Below are positions 23,715 through 35,191 of a stretch of DNA of 64,000 nucleotides, piece by piece. A program made the translations under genes and the position numbers. The notes beneath the pieces are model-generated. The model saw only the letters and a program-made list of their open reading frames with translations. It made no database searches and had not been told where the DNA came from. Numbering within the stretch: position 1 is the stretch's first letter; every line of letters starts with the position of its first letter. Origin of the DNA: Delphinus delphis (lineage: Eukaryota; Chordata; Mammalia; Artiodactyla; Delphinidae); contig NC_082688.1 in the NCBI RefSeq assembly GCF_949987515.2, positions 101,349,893 through 101,413,892 on the forward strand, given 5' to 3'.

Positions 23715-25505
23715 CACACTATTTTTTAAGACTTTTTGAAGAGCAGTGTTAAGTTCACAGCAAAATTGAGGGGAAGGTACAGAGAGTTCCCACATACACC
23801 CTGCTTCCACACATGCATAGTCTCCCCCATTATCAACATCCCCACCAGAGTGGTACATTTGTTTAAACTGAGGAACCTCTGGTGACATATCATAATCATC
23901 CAAAGTCCATAGCTTACACTGGAGTTCACTCTTTGGTGTTGTACATTTTATGGGTTTGGTCAGCTGCATAATAGCATGTATCTTTCATTACAGTATCATA
24001 CAGAATATTTTCACTGGCCTAAGAATCCTCTGTGCTTCACCTGTTCATCTCTCCACACTCACAACCCCTGGCAACCACTGATCCTTCTACCATCCACATC
24101 GTTTTGCCTTGTCCAGAATGTCATGTAGTTGGAATCATACAGTATGAAGCCTTTTCAGATTGGCTTCTTTCACTCAGTAATATGCGTTTAAGTTTCTTCC
24201 ATGTCACTTCATGCTTGATAACTCATCACCTTTTAGTACTGAGTAATATTCCATTGTCTGGATGTACCCCTATACATTTATCTATTTATCTACTGAAGAA
24301 CACCTTGGGTGCTTCCAAATTTTAGCAATGATGAATAAAGCTGCTATAAACATCTGTGTTCAGGTTCTTGCAAAAACATAAGTTTCAACTTTGGGCAGAT
24401 ACCAAGGAGTGCAGTTGCTGAATCCTATGCTAAGAAGATATTTAGTTTTGTAAACAAACAAACAAAAAACCCACCAAACTGTTTTCCAAAGTGGCTGTGA
24501 CATTTTACATTCCCACTAGCAATGAATGAGAGTTCCCACCACTTCACATTCCTCACCAGCATTAGGGATGGTCAGTGTTCCAGAGTTTGGCCATCCTGAT
24601 AGATGGGTAATGGTATTTTTTTTAATTTGCATTTCTCTCATGAGATATGATGTGGAGTATCTTTTCATATGCTTATTTTCCATCTGTACCTCTTCTTTTG
24701 TGAAGTGTCTGTTTAGATCTTAGGCCCAGTTTTAATTGGGTTGTTTGTTTTCTTTTTTGTTGAGTTTTACGAGTTTTTTGTATATTTTGGATAACAGTCT
24801 TTTATCAGATACGTCTTTTGCAAATATCAATATTTTCTCCTAGTCTGTGTCTTGCCTTATTATTCTTTTTGTCTTTCCCATAGCAGAAGTTTTTATTTTA
24901 ATCAAGTTCAGCTTATCAATTAGTTCTTTCATGGGTTGTGCCTTTGTTGTTATATCTAAAAGTCATCATCATACTCAAGGTCATCTATATTTTGTCCTGT
25001 GTTATCTTCTAGAAGTTTTGTAGTTTTACATTTTACAGTTAGATTTGTTCTCCATTTTAAATTAATTTTTTTGCACTCATAACCTTCTTTATCACATGTG
25101 CTTCTTTCAAGTACTTCTCTAAATGCATTACAGAATGACTATCACATCTATTCCCTGAAATAACATTATTTTGAGTTAATTTTTATGAAGAGTATAAGTT
25201 CTATATCTAGATTTCATTCTTTTGCAGGTGGATGTCCAGTTTTTTCAGTACCATTTGTTGAACAGATTATCTTTGTTCTGTCATATTGCCTTTGCTCCTT
25301 TGTCAAATATCAGTTGACTATATTCATGTGGGTCTATTTCTGGGCTTTCTATTCTCTTTCATTGATCTATTTGTCTGTTCTTTTGCGAATACTACACTCT
25401 CTTGACTACTGTAGGTTTACAGTAAGTCTTGAAGTCGGGCAGTGTCAGTGTCAGTCCTCCAACTTTGTTCTTCTCTTTCAAGAACAGAATAGTGTTGGCT
25501 ATTCT
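23715..25505 (-). mobile_element. Old L1M LINE (3' UTR and ORF2 C-terminal half)
   Basis: Antisense L1. It runs from the 3' UTR ('gttcacagcaaaattgaggg') through the ORF2 end ('gagtaatattccattgtctg' near 24240), the C-terminal domain ('aaagtggctgtgacatttta') and the region upstream ('gatctatttgtctgttcttt'), to 'tgttggctattctg'. The frame 25185-25664 is antisense to ORF2 and not a product. A 97-bp foreign segment lies at about 25071-25167. Confidence 0.86.
25071..25167. other. Unidentified 97-bp insert in L1M
   Basis: Related L1 sequence reads straight from 'ccattttgagttaattttt' to the next block. Here that word is present twice, diverged: 25052-25070 and 25168-25184. About 97 bp of unrelated sequence lies between. 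This looks like a small insertion with a target-site duplication, but the insert matches no family I know. Confidence 0.55.
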
Positions 25506-25639
25506 GGCACAATATACTTAAATGTATATTTTATATATCTAAATATATTAGTACCTTACTATATACTGTTGATATCTCTTTTCACGTTATATGAAGGTCA
25601 TTCTCCCAAATCTTTAGCGATGATCTCAAAATTTCACAT

Positions 25640-25905
25640 TATGGATATACTATCATATATTTAAACAACCTTTAATTGTTAGATACTAAGTACTTTCCAT
25701 TTTTTGCTATCATAAATAAGAATATAATAAATATTCTTGTATGTAAGTCTTTGTGGACCTCTTTGATAATTTCCTATGAATAAAGTTCTTGATTAGGATT
25801 ATCCAGGAGAAACTTCCCAAAATTTTGGAAAATTTATCAGAATTTTTACTCATAAATGAACATTTCTTCTTTCCCCACATATTCACCACCATTAATAATA
25901 ATGAT
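25640..25905 (-). mobile_element. Old L1M LINE 3' region, left half
   Basis: Antisense L1 3' UTR: 'ctttaattgttagatactaa', 'ttttttgctatcataaataa', 'aatattcttgtatgtaagtc'. Interrupted at 25905 by a CHR SINE and resumed at 26222. Confidence 0.7.
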
Positions 25906-26208
25906 GGGGCTTCCCTGGTGGCACAGTGGTTGAGAATCTGCCTGCTAATGCAGAGGACACGGGTTCGAGCCCTGCTCTGGGAAGATCCCACATGCCACGG
26001 AGCGGCTGGACCCGTGAGCCATGGCCGCTGAGCCTGCGCGTCCGGAGCCTGTGCTCCGCAACAAGAGAGGCCACGATAGTGAGAGGCCCATGCACCGATG
26101 AAGAGTGGCCCCCACTTGCCACAACTAGAGAAAGCCCTCGCACAGAAACGAAGACCCAACACAGCCAAAAATAAAAATAATTAAAAGAAGGCTCAACATT
26201 TAAAAAAA
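25906..26208 (+). mobile_element. CHR-type SINE with perfect target duplication
   Basis: Full CHR SINE: head 'ggggcttccctggtggcaca', A box 25919-25929, B box 25961-25971, body with 'cctgcgcgtccggagcctg', and an 'acgaagacccaacacagcc' end. The tail runs through 'gaaggctcaacatt' to an A run. The 13-bp direct repeat taataataatgat at 25893-25905 and 26209-26221 fixes the insertion in the older L1M copy. Confidence 0.95.
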
Positions 26209-26221
26209 TAATAATAATGAT

Positions 26222-26300
26222 TATGGTCATGGTCGTGATAGCAACAAACTTTAATCTACATTCTTTGATTGCTAGGGAAGCCAAACATCCTTTATGATTA
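26222..26300 (-). mobile_element. Old L1M LINE, right half
   Basis: Continues the L1M interrupted at 25905: 'tttaatctacattctttgat', 'gctagggaagccaaacatcc' match the antisense ORF2 C-terminal words in order. Confidence 0.6.
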
Positions 26301-27220
26301 TTTCCTCTCTCCCTCCCTCCTTCCTTCCTCCTCCTGTTCCTCCTCTCTTCTTTCCGTCTATTTCTTTTTCTATATTTTGGTAATGGTCATATTATATCCT
26401 CTCCCTCTCTTTCTATCATTATCAGGTATAGTTTTTAGGAATATGTATTTTTTTGTTAAATGAATTAGAAAAACTTTTCATTTTTTTTCTTCCACCCTCA
26501 CATAATTTATTTGTCATGAACATTAAATCTTCTTGGAAGTTCAAAGTAAAAGTGGACCTGGAATTATCTGTCGGGACTATAGTATTTTTCAGATGTAACT
26601 TTTCTAACCAAAAAAAAAAAAATCCCCTTTTGCTATATCCATGGTCAACTCATTTCTTCTATTTTTTAAGCCCACTGAAGTCATAAAATTTTGAGACAAC
26701 TGTACATTTCTCTTCCAAGACAAATGTGTCAGAGAGTTTTATATATTTGATTATTTATTAAAAACTCCTTTTGTTTCATTAGTTATATACTCTTAACTTT
26801 GTGAAGTTTTTTCTATACCTCTTTTTAAAATGGACTACAAAAATTTTTATACTCCAGTTAATTAGTAAAGACCAGTACTTCATTTCTTGGGGCGGCATCA
26901 TTTCTTTAATCTATAAATGGTCTTCTTTTTCCCACTTAAGACTTTTGTTGTGGAATTATTTACCTGTTAATTGATGCTGTGTGTACTTTGCTTTAGTATT
27001 TTATAAATTATTCTTGGTCTAAAATATTCTCTTCATTTTACTGATGATAATTCCATCTCACCTTACTTTAGAAGAGTATGTATTGGATAACAGGGCTGTT
27101 CTTTGCTTTCGTTATCCACTCTATAGGGATAATCAGAGTACTTTGATTGACTATTTTACCATAACTCACGTTTGGTCTTTTTTTTTTTTCCATTTTGTCT
27201 TTTGCCTCTTTTGCTCTTTC
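26301..27220. other. Unassigned sequence with pyrimidine-rich tract
   Basis: A CT-rich low-complexity tract occupies about 26305-26360, and a 13-base A run lies at about 26611-26623. Parts may be decayed L1 but I cannot show it. No gene is seen. Confidence 0.4.
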
Positions 27221-27231
27221 AGCTAAGCTTT

Positions 27232-30084
27232 TTTTTTTTTTTAACATCTTTATTGGAGTATAATTGCTTTACAGTGGTGTGTTAGTTTCTGCTTTAAAAC
27301 AAAGTGAATCGGCTATACATATATCCCCATATCTCTTCCATCTTGCATCTCCCTCCCTCGCACCCTCCCCATCCCACCCATCCAGGCGGTCACAAAGCAC
27401 CGAGCCGATCTCCCTGTGCTATGCAGCTGCCTCCCACCAGCTATCCATTCCACGTTTGGTAGTGTATATATGTCCATGCCACTCCCTCACCTTGTCCCAG
27501 CCTGCCCCTATCCCTCCCCGAATCCTCAAGTCCATTCTCTAAGTAGGTCTGTGTCTTTATTCCTGTCTTGCCCCTAGGTTCTTCATGACCATTTTTTTTT
27601 TTGATTCCATATATGTGTGTTAGCATACGGTATTTGTTTTTCTCTTTCTGACTTACTTCACTCTGTATGACAGACCCCAGATCCAACCACCACACTACAA
27701 ATAACTCAATTTCATTTCTTCTTATGTCTGAGTAATATTCCATTGTATATATGTGCCACATCTTCTTTATCCACTCATCTGTCGATGGACACGTAGGTTG
27801 CTTCCATGTCCTGACTATTGTAAATAGAGCTGAAATGAACATTTTGGTACATGACTCTCTTTGAATTATGGTTTTCTCAGGGTATATGCCCAGTAGTGGG
27901 ATAGCTGGGTCGTATGGTAGTTCTACTTTTAGTTTTTTAAGAAACCTCCATACTGTTCTCCATAGTGGCTTTATCAATTTATATTCCCACCAACAGTGCA
28001 ATAGTGTCCCCTTTTCTCCACACCCTCTCCAGCATTTATCGTTAGTAGATTTTGGGATGATGGCCATTCTGACCGGTGTGAGATGATATCTCATTGTAGT
28101 TTTGATTTGCATTTCTCTAATGATTAGTGATGTTGAGCATTCTTTCATGTGTTTGTTGGCAATCTGTACATCTTCTTTGGAGAAATGTCTATTTAGGTCT
28201 TCTACCCATTTTTGGATTGGGTTGTTTGTTTTTTTGATATTGAGCTGCATGAGCTACTTGTAAATTTTGGAGATTAATCCTTTGTCAGTTGCTTCATTTG
28301 CAAACATTTTCTCCCATTCTGAGGGTTGTCTTTTGGTCTTGTTTATGGTTTCCTTTGCTGTGCAAAAGCTTTTAAGTTTCATTAGGTCCCATCTGTTTCT
28401 TTTTGTTTTTATTTCCATTTCTCCAGGAGGTGGGTCAAAAAGGATCTTGCTGTGATTTATGTCATAGAGTGTTCTGCCTATGTTTTCCATTAAGTGTTCA
28501 ATAGTGTCTGGCCTTACATTTAGGTGTTTAATCCATTTTGAGCTTATTTCTGTGTATGGTGTTAGGGAGTGTTCTAATTTCATTCTTTTACATGTAGCAG
28601 TCCAGTTTTCCCAGCACCACTTATTGCAGAGGCTGTCTTTTCTCCACTGTATATTCTTGCCTCCTTTATCAAAGATAAGGTGACCATATGTGCGTGGGTT
28701 TATATCTGGGATTTCTATCCTGTTCCATTGATCTAGCTTTCTGTTTTTGTGCCAGTACCAAACTGTCTTGATTACTGTAGCTTTGTACTATAGTCTGATG
28801 TCAGGGAGCCTGATTCCTCCAGCTCCATTTCTCTTTCTCAAGATTGCTTTGGCTATTTGGGGTCTTTTGTGTTTCCATACAAATTGTGAAAGTTTTTGTT
28901 CTAGTTCTGTGAAAAATGCCAGTGGTAGTTTGATAGGGATTGCATTGAATCTGTAGATTGCTTTGGGTAGTAGAGTCATTTTCACAATGTTGATTCTTCC
29001 AATCCAAGAACATGCTATATCTCTCCATCTATTTGTATCATCTTTAACTTCTTTCAACAGTGTCTTATAATTTTATGCATACAGGTCTTTTGTCTCCTTA
29101 GGTAGGTTTATACCTAGATATTTTGTTGTTGTTGTTGCAATGGTAAATGGAAGTGTTTTCTTAACTTCACTTTCAAATTTTTCATCATTAGTGTATAGGA
29201 ATGCCAGAGATTTCTGTGCATTAATTTTGTATCCTGCTACTTTTCCAAATTCATTGATTAGCTCTAGTAGGTTTCTGGTAGCATCTTTAGGATTCTCTAT
29301 GTATAGTATCATGTCATCTGCAAACACTGACAGCTTTACTTCTTCTTTTCCAATTTGGATTCTTTTTGTTTATTTTTCTTCTCTGATTGCTGTGGTTATG
29401 ACTTCCAAAACTATGTTGAATAATAGTGGGGAGAGTGGGCAACCTTGTCTTGTTCCTGATCTTAGTGGAAATGCTTTCAGTTTTTCACCATTGAGGACAA
29501 TGTTGGCTGTGGGTTTGTCATATTTGGCCTTTATTATGGTGAGGAAAGTTCCCTCTATGCCTACTTTCTGCAGGGTTCTTATCATAAATGGTGTTGAATT
29601 TTGTCAAAAGCTTTCTCTGCATCTATTGAGATGATCATATGGTTTTTCTCCTTCAATTTGTTAATATGCTGTATCACATTGATTGATTTGCGTATACTGA
29701 AGAATCCTCGCATTCCTGGGATAAACCCCACTTGATCATGGTGTATGATCCGTTTAATGTGCTGTTGGATTCTGTTTGCTAGTATTTTGTTGAGGATTTT
29801 TGCATCTATGTTCATCAGTGATATTGGCCTGTAGTTTTCTTTCTTTGTGACATCTCTGTCTGGTTTTGGTATCAGGGTGACTCACAGAATGAGTTTGGGA
29901 GTGTTCTTCCCTCTGCTATATTTTGGAAGAGTTTGAGAAGGACAGGTGTTATCTCTTCTCTAAATGTTTGACAGAATTAGCCTGTGAAGCCATCTTGTCC
30001 TGGGCTTTTGTTTGTTGGAAGATTTTTAACCACAGTTTCAATTTCAGTGCTTGTGATTGGTCTGTTCATATTTTCTATTTCTTT
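27232..30084 (-). mobile_element. Young L1 LINE, 5'-truncated
   Basis: A low-divergence cetacean-type L1 on the minus strand. It begins with its T-rich (poly-A) end, followed by the antisense 3' UTR (27242-27600). ORF2 then runs back to the start of the RT region near 30084. It is bracketed by an 11-bp direct repeat, agctaagcttt, at 27221-27231 and 30085-30095. It is close in sequence to the complement of about 36530-39382 of the full-length copy in this window. It lacks the 5' UTR, ORF1 and the endonuclease domain. Confidence 0.95.
27600..30084 (-). pseudogene. L1 ORF2 fragment (RT to C-terminus), disrupted
   Basis: Encodes part of the L1 reverse transcriptase. RT motif A ([10 protein letters not shown]) is near 29600-29640 and the catalytic FADD motif is at about 29315-29327. 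The C-terminal cysteine-rich motif is [14 protein letters not shown]. It is broken by a frame change near 29585 and by stops, for example near 28785 and 28254 where a glutamine codon is replaced by TAG. The normal stop after the YGI ending is lost, so the last frame runs about 60 codons into the 3' UTR. The N-terminal endonuclease is missing. Confidence 0.9.
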
Positions 30085-30344
30085 AGCTAAGCTTTCTTAT
30101 TTGGTTTGGTTTTCTCCAATAATTTGGGAAACATACCTATTTTCGCATTTTATGTCTCATTAACTCAAACTTTTAAAACTATCCTAGAAATTTATTTCTG
30201 TAATAATTAAAGTCAGCAATGGGAAAACATTAACTGTCTTTCATGTAAAGGGGGAATAAATTATTTTCTATTTTCTATGCTTTTGGTGCTATTTTCTTAG
30301 ATTTCAGACCTACTGTTTGCTTGGATTTCTCTTTGTCACCTGAT

Positions 30345-30500
30345 TAGTGTTTTCCAAATTTACCTGATGATGGAAATCACATCAGGCTTTGGCTGCTAAC
30401 CCAGATTGTTTGGTTCCATCCAAACCTACTGACTCATACTCTTCAGGAGTGGGCATGGGCATTAGTATTTTCAACTTGTACTCAAGGTGTTCTTTGTTTT
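30345..30500 (+). mobile_element. Possible MER5-type hAT DNA transposon remnant
   Basis: The order 'agtgttttccaaatttacct', 'cctactgactcatactcttc', 'aggagtgggcatgggcatta', 'gtattttcaacttgtactca' resembles the MER5 family of non-autonomous Charlie elements. The inverted ends are too decayed to confirm. Confidence 0.5.
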
Positions 30501-30689
30501 AAGAAGATAAGAGTTTATTTTCAACCTTTGTATTCGATGGATATTTTTTCTGCAAATGTCAATTTTGTTCAATTCAAGAGTCTTTCTATGTTATCTATTT
30601 ATGTATTATTACTGCTACAGTTTTTAAAAATTCTTTGTGTTGAATGCTAATATCTGTAAATTGCATCTTCAGTCTTTGGATGAAAACTT

Positions 30690-31059
30690 TTGCCTTTTAG
30701 CCATCTTAATGCTTTTGCTTTTAATTGTGAAAGTTTTAGATATTTAGTTTTTTTTTATTTCCAATTTTGTACTTTATACACGATGCTATCGTGAACATCT
30801 TTGTTCAATTACCCAGACATGATTTGATAAATATTAACAAAGTTCCCTCTAAAAGACGGTATGACTTCAGAATCCTGACAACAGTGGTACAGTTGCTCTA
30901 TTGACTGTTATTAATTCTTTTAATCACTGGAACTCTGAGAGACAAAAACCAAAGTTCACTCTAATTTTTGTTTTTCTTAATTAGATGACTGAACATATTT
31001 TCATATAGTAATTTTCTATCTGAATTTCTTAACTTTCATACCCAAAACTTCTCTGCACT
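30690..31059 (-). mobile_element. Old L1M LINE fragment, left half
   Basis: Antisense L1 3' UTR and ORF2 end: 'tacacgatgctatcgtgaac', 'gacaacagtggtacagttgc', 'cttaattagatgactgaaca'. Very diverged. Confidence 0.6.
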
Positions 31060-31145
31060 ATTTATTCATTTAAAAAATAAAATGTAGCACTTAGTATGTG
31101 CCAGACACTGCTCTTGGGGCTTAAAACACAGTAATACATTTACTC
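31060..31145 (-). mobile_element. L2 LINE 3'-end fragment
   Basis: 'acttagtatgtgccagacac' followed by 'tgctcttggggcttaaaaca' is the antisense L2 terminus, lying between two L1M pieces. Confidence 0.6.
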
Positions 31146-31430
31146 TACCACTAAAATACTCATTTTTTTTAATGTGTGAGAGATTTCATATATTAAGAAT
31201 ATTGAATCTTTCCCTATCATATAATTTGAAAATGATTTCTCCCATTTATGATATTGTGAGTTTTATTTTTAACTTTATTATGATAGTTGAGAAGGAGAGA
31301 ACCAACTTTATTTTGTTGAAATTCCTAGCCATTTACCCACATTCATTAAGCAATCCTTTGCTTACTGATTTGGAAGGCCATCCCAAAATGTACTTGTACA
31401 AGAGATATCTGCAAACACAATGTTTTTAAA
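31146..31430 (-). mobile_element. Old L1M LINE fragment, right half
   Basis: Antisense ORF2 words: 'atatattaagaatattgaat', 'ttctcccatttatgatattg', 'cattaagcaatcctttgctt', 'ctgatttggaaggccatccc'. The frame 31172-31429 is antisense to ORF2. Confidence 0.6.
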
Positions 31431-31907
31431 ATGAATTTTATAGTGCGTTTATACATCTTTTAGAGATTTAAAAAAACATAGTTAAGAGTACAGAAAAAGT
31501 TACATCTTCCCCTATATTTTAGCGTATTTAATGGCATCTATCTAATAATCTCAGATCTCTAGAATGCAGCCAAGAACCTCCTGGAGGAAAAGAGGCTTGT
31601 AAGCATCTACATTCCACATGACAAAGAGCAGGCATTAAATCTCAGCCTCTTAGAATCTACACATTGTCAGTCGAGAGTCTAGTCAAGCGACCTTGATCGT
31701 AGCATTCCTGATTCACTAAGATTAGAAAGTATGAAAGGCATTAAATCTATAAGAAAGCTTACAACGAGCAGTGAGAAATTATGTTAAACCTTGACAATAA
31801 CGGAAAAGAGAGATGCAGAGCAAAATACAGGCATGAGGAATAAATAACACAATGGTTGAAGGTCATTTAATAGAGTGACAAATAATTTACTCACTTCAAA
31901 ATGTTAT
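31431..31907. other. Unassigned sequence before the full-length L1
   Basis: No feature is recognised. It ends at the left target duplication of the L1 at 31908-31921. Confidence 0.45.
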
Positions 31908-31921
31908 AAAAATTGATTCTC

Positions 31922-33113
31922 GAAGGGGCTTCCGGTAAGATGGCGGAAGAGTAAGACGCTGAGATCACCTTCCTCCCCACAGATACACCAGAAATACATC
32001 TACACGTGGAACAACTCCTACAGAACACCTACTGAACGCTGGCAGAAGACCTCAGACCTCCCAAAAGGCAAGAAATCCCCCACGTACCTGGGTAGGGCAA
32101 AAGAAAAAAGAATAAACAGAGACAAAAGGATAGGGAAGGGACCTGCAACAGTGGGAGGGAGCTGTGAAGGAGAAAAGGTTTCCACACACTAGGAAGCCCC
32201 TTCGCGGGTGGAGACTGCAGGTGGCGGAGGGGGAATCTTCGGAACCGTGAAGGAGAGCACAGCAACAGGGGTGCGGGGGGCAAAGCGGAGAGATTCTCTA
32301 ATAGAGGATCGGTGCTGACTGGCACTCACCAGCCCGAGAGGCTTGTCTGCTCCCCCGCTGGGGCGGGCGGGGCTGGGAGCTGAATCTCGGGCTTCGGTCG
32401 GAGCGCAGGAAGAGGACTGGGGTTGGCAGCGTGAACACAGGTGCAGGGGATTAGTGCGCCACGGCTGGCCAGGAGGGAGTCCGGGGAAAGGTCTGGACAT
32501 GCCGAAGAGGCAAGAGACGTTTTCTTCCCTCTTTGTTTCCTGGTGCGCGAGGAGAGGGGATTAACAACGCTGCTTAAAGGAGCTCCAGAGACGGCCGCGA
32601 GGCGCGGCTAAAAGCGCGGACCCCCGAGACAGGCATGAGACGCTAAGGCTGCTATTGCCGCCACCAAGAAGCCTGTGTGCGAGCACAGGTCACTATCCAC
32701 ACCCCACTTCCGGGGAGCCTGTGCAGCCCGCCACTGCCAGGGTGCCGGGATCCTGGGACAACTCCCCCGGGAGAACACACGGCGCACCTCAGGCTGGTAC
32801 AACGTCACGCCAGCCTCTGCCGCCGCAGGCTCGCCCCGCACTCCGTGCCCCGCACTCCCTGCCCCTCCCTCCCCCTGGCCTGAGTGAGCCAGAGCCCCCG
32901 AATCAGCGGCTCCTCTAACCCTGTCCTGTCTGAGCGAAGAACAGACGCCCTCCGGCGACCTACACACAGAAGCGGGGCCAAATCCAAAGCTGAGCCCCTG
33001 CGAGCCATGAGAACAAAGAGGAGAAAGGGAAATCTCTCCCAGCAGCCTCAGAAGCAGCGGATTAAAGCTCCACATTCAACTTGATGTACCCTGTGTCTGT
33101 GGAATACATGAAT
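31922..33113 (+). promoter_or_regulatory. L1 5' UTR promoter region, CpG-rich
   Basis: The start carries the YY1-type element aagatggcgg at 31937-31946, the position where L1 promoters bind YY1 to place transcription initiation. From about 32180 to 32990 the strand is GC-rich with many CpG dinucleotides, unlike the surrounding AT-rich DNA, so it would score as a CpG island. Open frames on both strands here, including 32608-33075 on the minus strand, are best explained by the low stop-codon density of GC-rich sequence. Confidence 0.85.
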
Positions 33114-33659
33114 AGACAACGAATCATCCCAAATTGAGGAGGTGGACTTTGAGAGCAAGATTTATGATTGTTTCCCCTTTTCCTCTTTTTGTGAGTGTGT
33201 ATGTGCATGCTTCTGTGTGAGATTTTGTCTGTATAGCTTTGCTTCCACCATTTGTTTGAGGGTTCTATCCATCCGTTTTTTATTTTTAATTTTTCTTTAA
33301 TTTTTTCTTAAAAATTACTTTTTATTTTAATAACTTTATTTTATTTTACTTTATCTTCATTCTTTCTTTCCTTCCTTCTCTCCTTTAGACAACAAATCAT
33401 CCCAAATTGAGGAGGTGGACTTTGAGAGCAAGATTTATGATTTTTTCCCCTATTCCTCTTTTTGTGAGTGTGTATGTGTATGCTTCTGTGTGAGATTTTG
33501 TCTGTATAGCTTTGCTTCCACCATTTGTCTTAGGGTTCTATCCATCTGTTTTTTTCTCTCTTAATAATTATTTTTTCATTTTAATAACTTTATTATATTT
33601 TATCTTACTTTATTTTATTTTACTTTATCTTCTTTCTTTTTTTCCTTCCTTGCCCCTTC
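33114..33659 (+). repeat. 273-bp tandem duplication in L1 5' region
   Basis: Two direct copies begin with 'agacaacgaatcatcc' (33114) and 'agacaacaaatcatcc' (33387). They share the blocks 'gaggaggtggactttgagag', 'gtgagattttgtctgtatag' and 'tttgcttccaccatttgt', and both decay into T/A- and CCTT-rich tracts. The period is 273 bp. This lies between the CpG-rich promoter and ORF1. Confidence 0.92.
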
Positions 33660-33711
33660 CTTCCTTCTTCCCTCCCTCCCTCCCTCCATCCTTCCTTCCT
33701 TCCTTCCTTCT
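33641..33711 (+). repeat. (CCTT)n/(CCCT)n polypyrimidine tract
   Basis: Continuous pyrimidine strand of CCTT and CCCT units at the end of the second 273-bp copy. Mirror-symmetric pyrimidine tracts of this type can form triplex DNA. Confidence 0.85.
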
Positions 33712-34250
33712 ACTAATTCTTTCCTTCTACTTTTTCTCCCTTTTATTTTCAGCCGTGTGGATGAAAGTCTCTTGGTGCTGCAGCCAGGAGTCAGTGCTGT
33801 GCCACTGAGGTGGGAGAGCCAACTTCAGGACACTGGTCCACAAGAGACCTCCCAGCTCCACATAATATCAAACAGCGAAAATCTCCCAGAGATCTCCATC
33901 TCAACACCAGCACCCAGCTTCACTCAATGACCAGAAAGCTACAGTGCTGGGCATCCTATGGCAAACAACTAGCAAGACAGGAACACAACCCCACCCATTA
34001 GCAGAGAGGCTGCCTAAAATCAGAATAAGCCCACAGACACCCCAAAACACACCACCAGACATGGACCTGCTCACCAGAAAGACAAGATCCACCCTCATCC
34101 ACCAGAACACAGGCACTAGTCCCCTCCATCAGGAAGCCTACACAACCCACTGAACCAACCTTAGCCACTGGGGACAGACACCAAAAACAACGGGAACTAC
34201 GAACCTGCAGCCTGCAAAAAGGAGACCCCAAACACAGTAAGATAAGCAAA

Positions 34251-35133
34251 ATGAGAAGACAGAAAAACACACAGCAGATGAAGAGGCAAGATAAAAACCC
34301 ACCAGACCTAACAAATGAAGAGGAAATAGGCAGTCTACCTGAAAAAGAATTCAGAATAATGATAGTAAAGATGATCCAAAATCTTGGAAATAGAATAGAC
34401 AAAATGCAAGAAACATTTAACAAGGACCTAGAAGAACTAAAGATGAAACAAACAACGATGAACAACACAATAAATGAAATTAAAAATACTCTACATGGGA
34501 CAATAGCAAAATAACTGAGGCAAAAGAACGGGTAAGTGACCTGGAAGATAAAATAGTGGAAATAACTACTGCAGAGCAGAATAAAGAAAAAAGAATGAAA
34601 AGAACTGAGGACAGTCTCAGAGACCTCTGGGACAACATTAAACACACCAACATTTGAATTATAGGGGTTCCAGAAGAAGAAGAGAAAAAGAAAGGGACTG
34701 AGAAAATATTTGAAGAGATTATAGTTGAAAACTTCCCTAATATGGGAATGGAAATAGTTAATCAAGTCCAGGAAGCACAGAGAGTCCCATACAGGATAAA
34801 TCCAAGGAGAAATACGCCAAGACACATATTAATCAAACTATCAAAAATTAAATACAAAGAAAACATATTAAAAGCAGCAAGGGAAAAATAACACACAAGG
34901 GAATCCCCATAAGGTTAACAGCTGATCTTTCAGCAGAAACTCTGCAAGCCAGAAGGGACTGGCAGGACATATTTAAAGTGATGAAGGAAAAAAACCTGCA
35001 ACCAAGATTACTCTACCCAGCAAGGATCTCATTCAGATTTGATGGAGAAATTAAAACCTTTTCAGACAAGCAAAAGCTGAGAGAGTTCAGCACCACCAAC
35101 CCAGCTCTACAACTGCTAAAGGAACTTCTCTAG
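34251..35133 (+). pseudogene. L1 ORF1 (RNA-binding protein), disrupted
   Basis: ORF1 of L1 encodes a trimeric RNA-binding chaperone. The start ATG at 34251 opens an 87-codon frame that is rich in Lys, Glu and Met and suits the coiled-coil part. Later segments match the RNA-recognition and C-terminal domains (IIGVPEEEE, KLSKIKYKENILKAAREK, then a YPARISF-type end) with a terminal TAG at 35131-35133. The total would be about 294 codons, close to the usual ORF1. Lesions seen: loss of one A in an A run near 34509 giving a stop at 34512, a TGA at 34655-34657, and an indel near 34889. The long minus-strand frame at 33998-34825 is only its antisense. Confidence 0.9.
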
Positions 35134-35191
35134 GAAAGAAACACAAGAGAAGGAAAAGACCTACAATAACGAACCCAACACAATTAAGAAA

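Noticed and set aside
25185..25664. 159-codon plus-strand frame resembling a membrane protein
   Set aside because: Antisense of ORF2 in an old L1M copy. T-rich strand bias explains the hydrophobic residues.
32343..33084. Several short overlapping frames in the CpG-rich L1 5' UTR, both strands
   Set aside because: Low stop density in GC-rich sequence; mutually overlapping frames with no family features.
33641..33711. CRISPR-like or satellite array
   Set aside because: A simple CCTT/CCCT tract without spacers.
33998..34825. 275-codon minus-strand open frame with many hydrophobic residues
   Set aside because: It is the antisense of L1 ORF1. The hydrophobic look comes from the A-rich sense strand.
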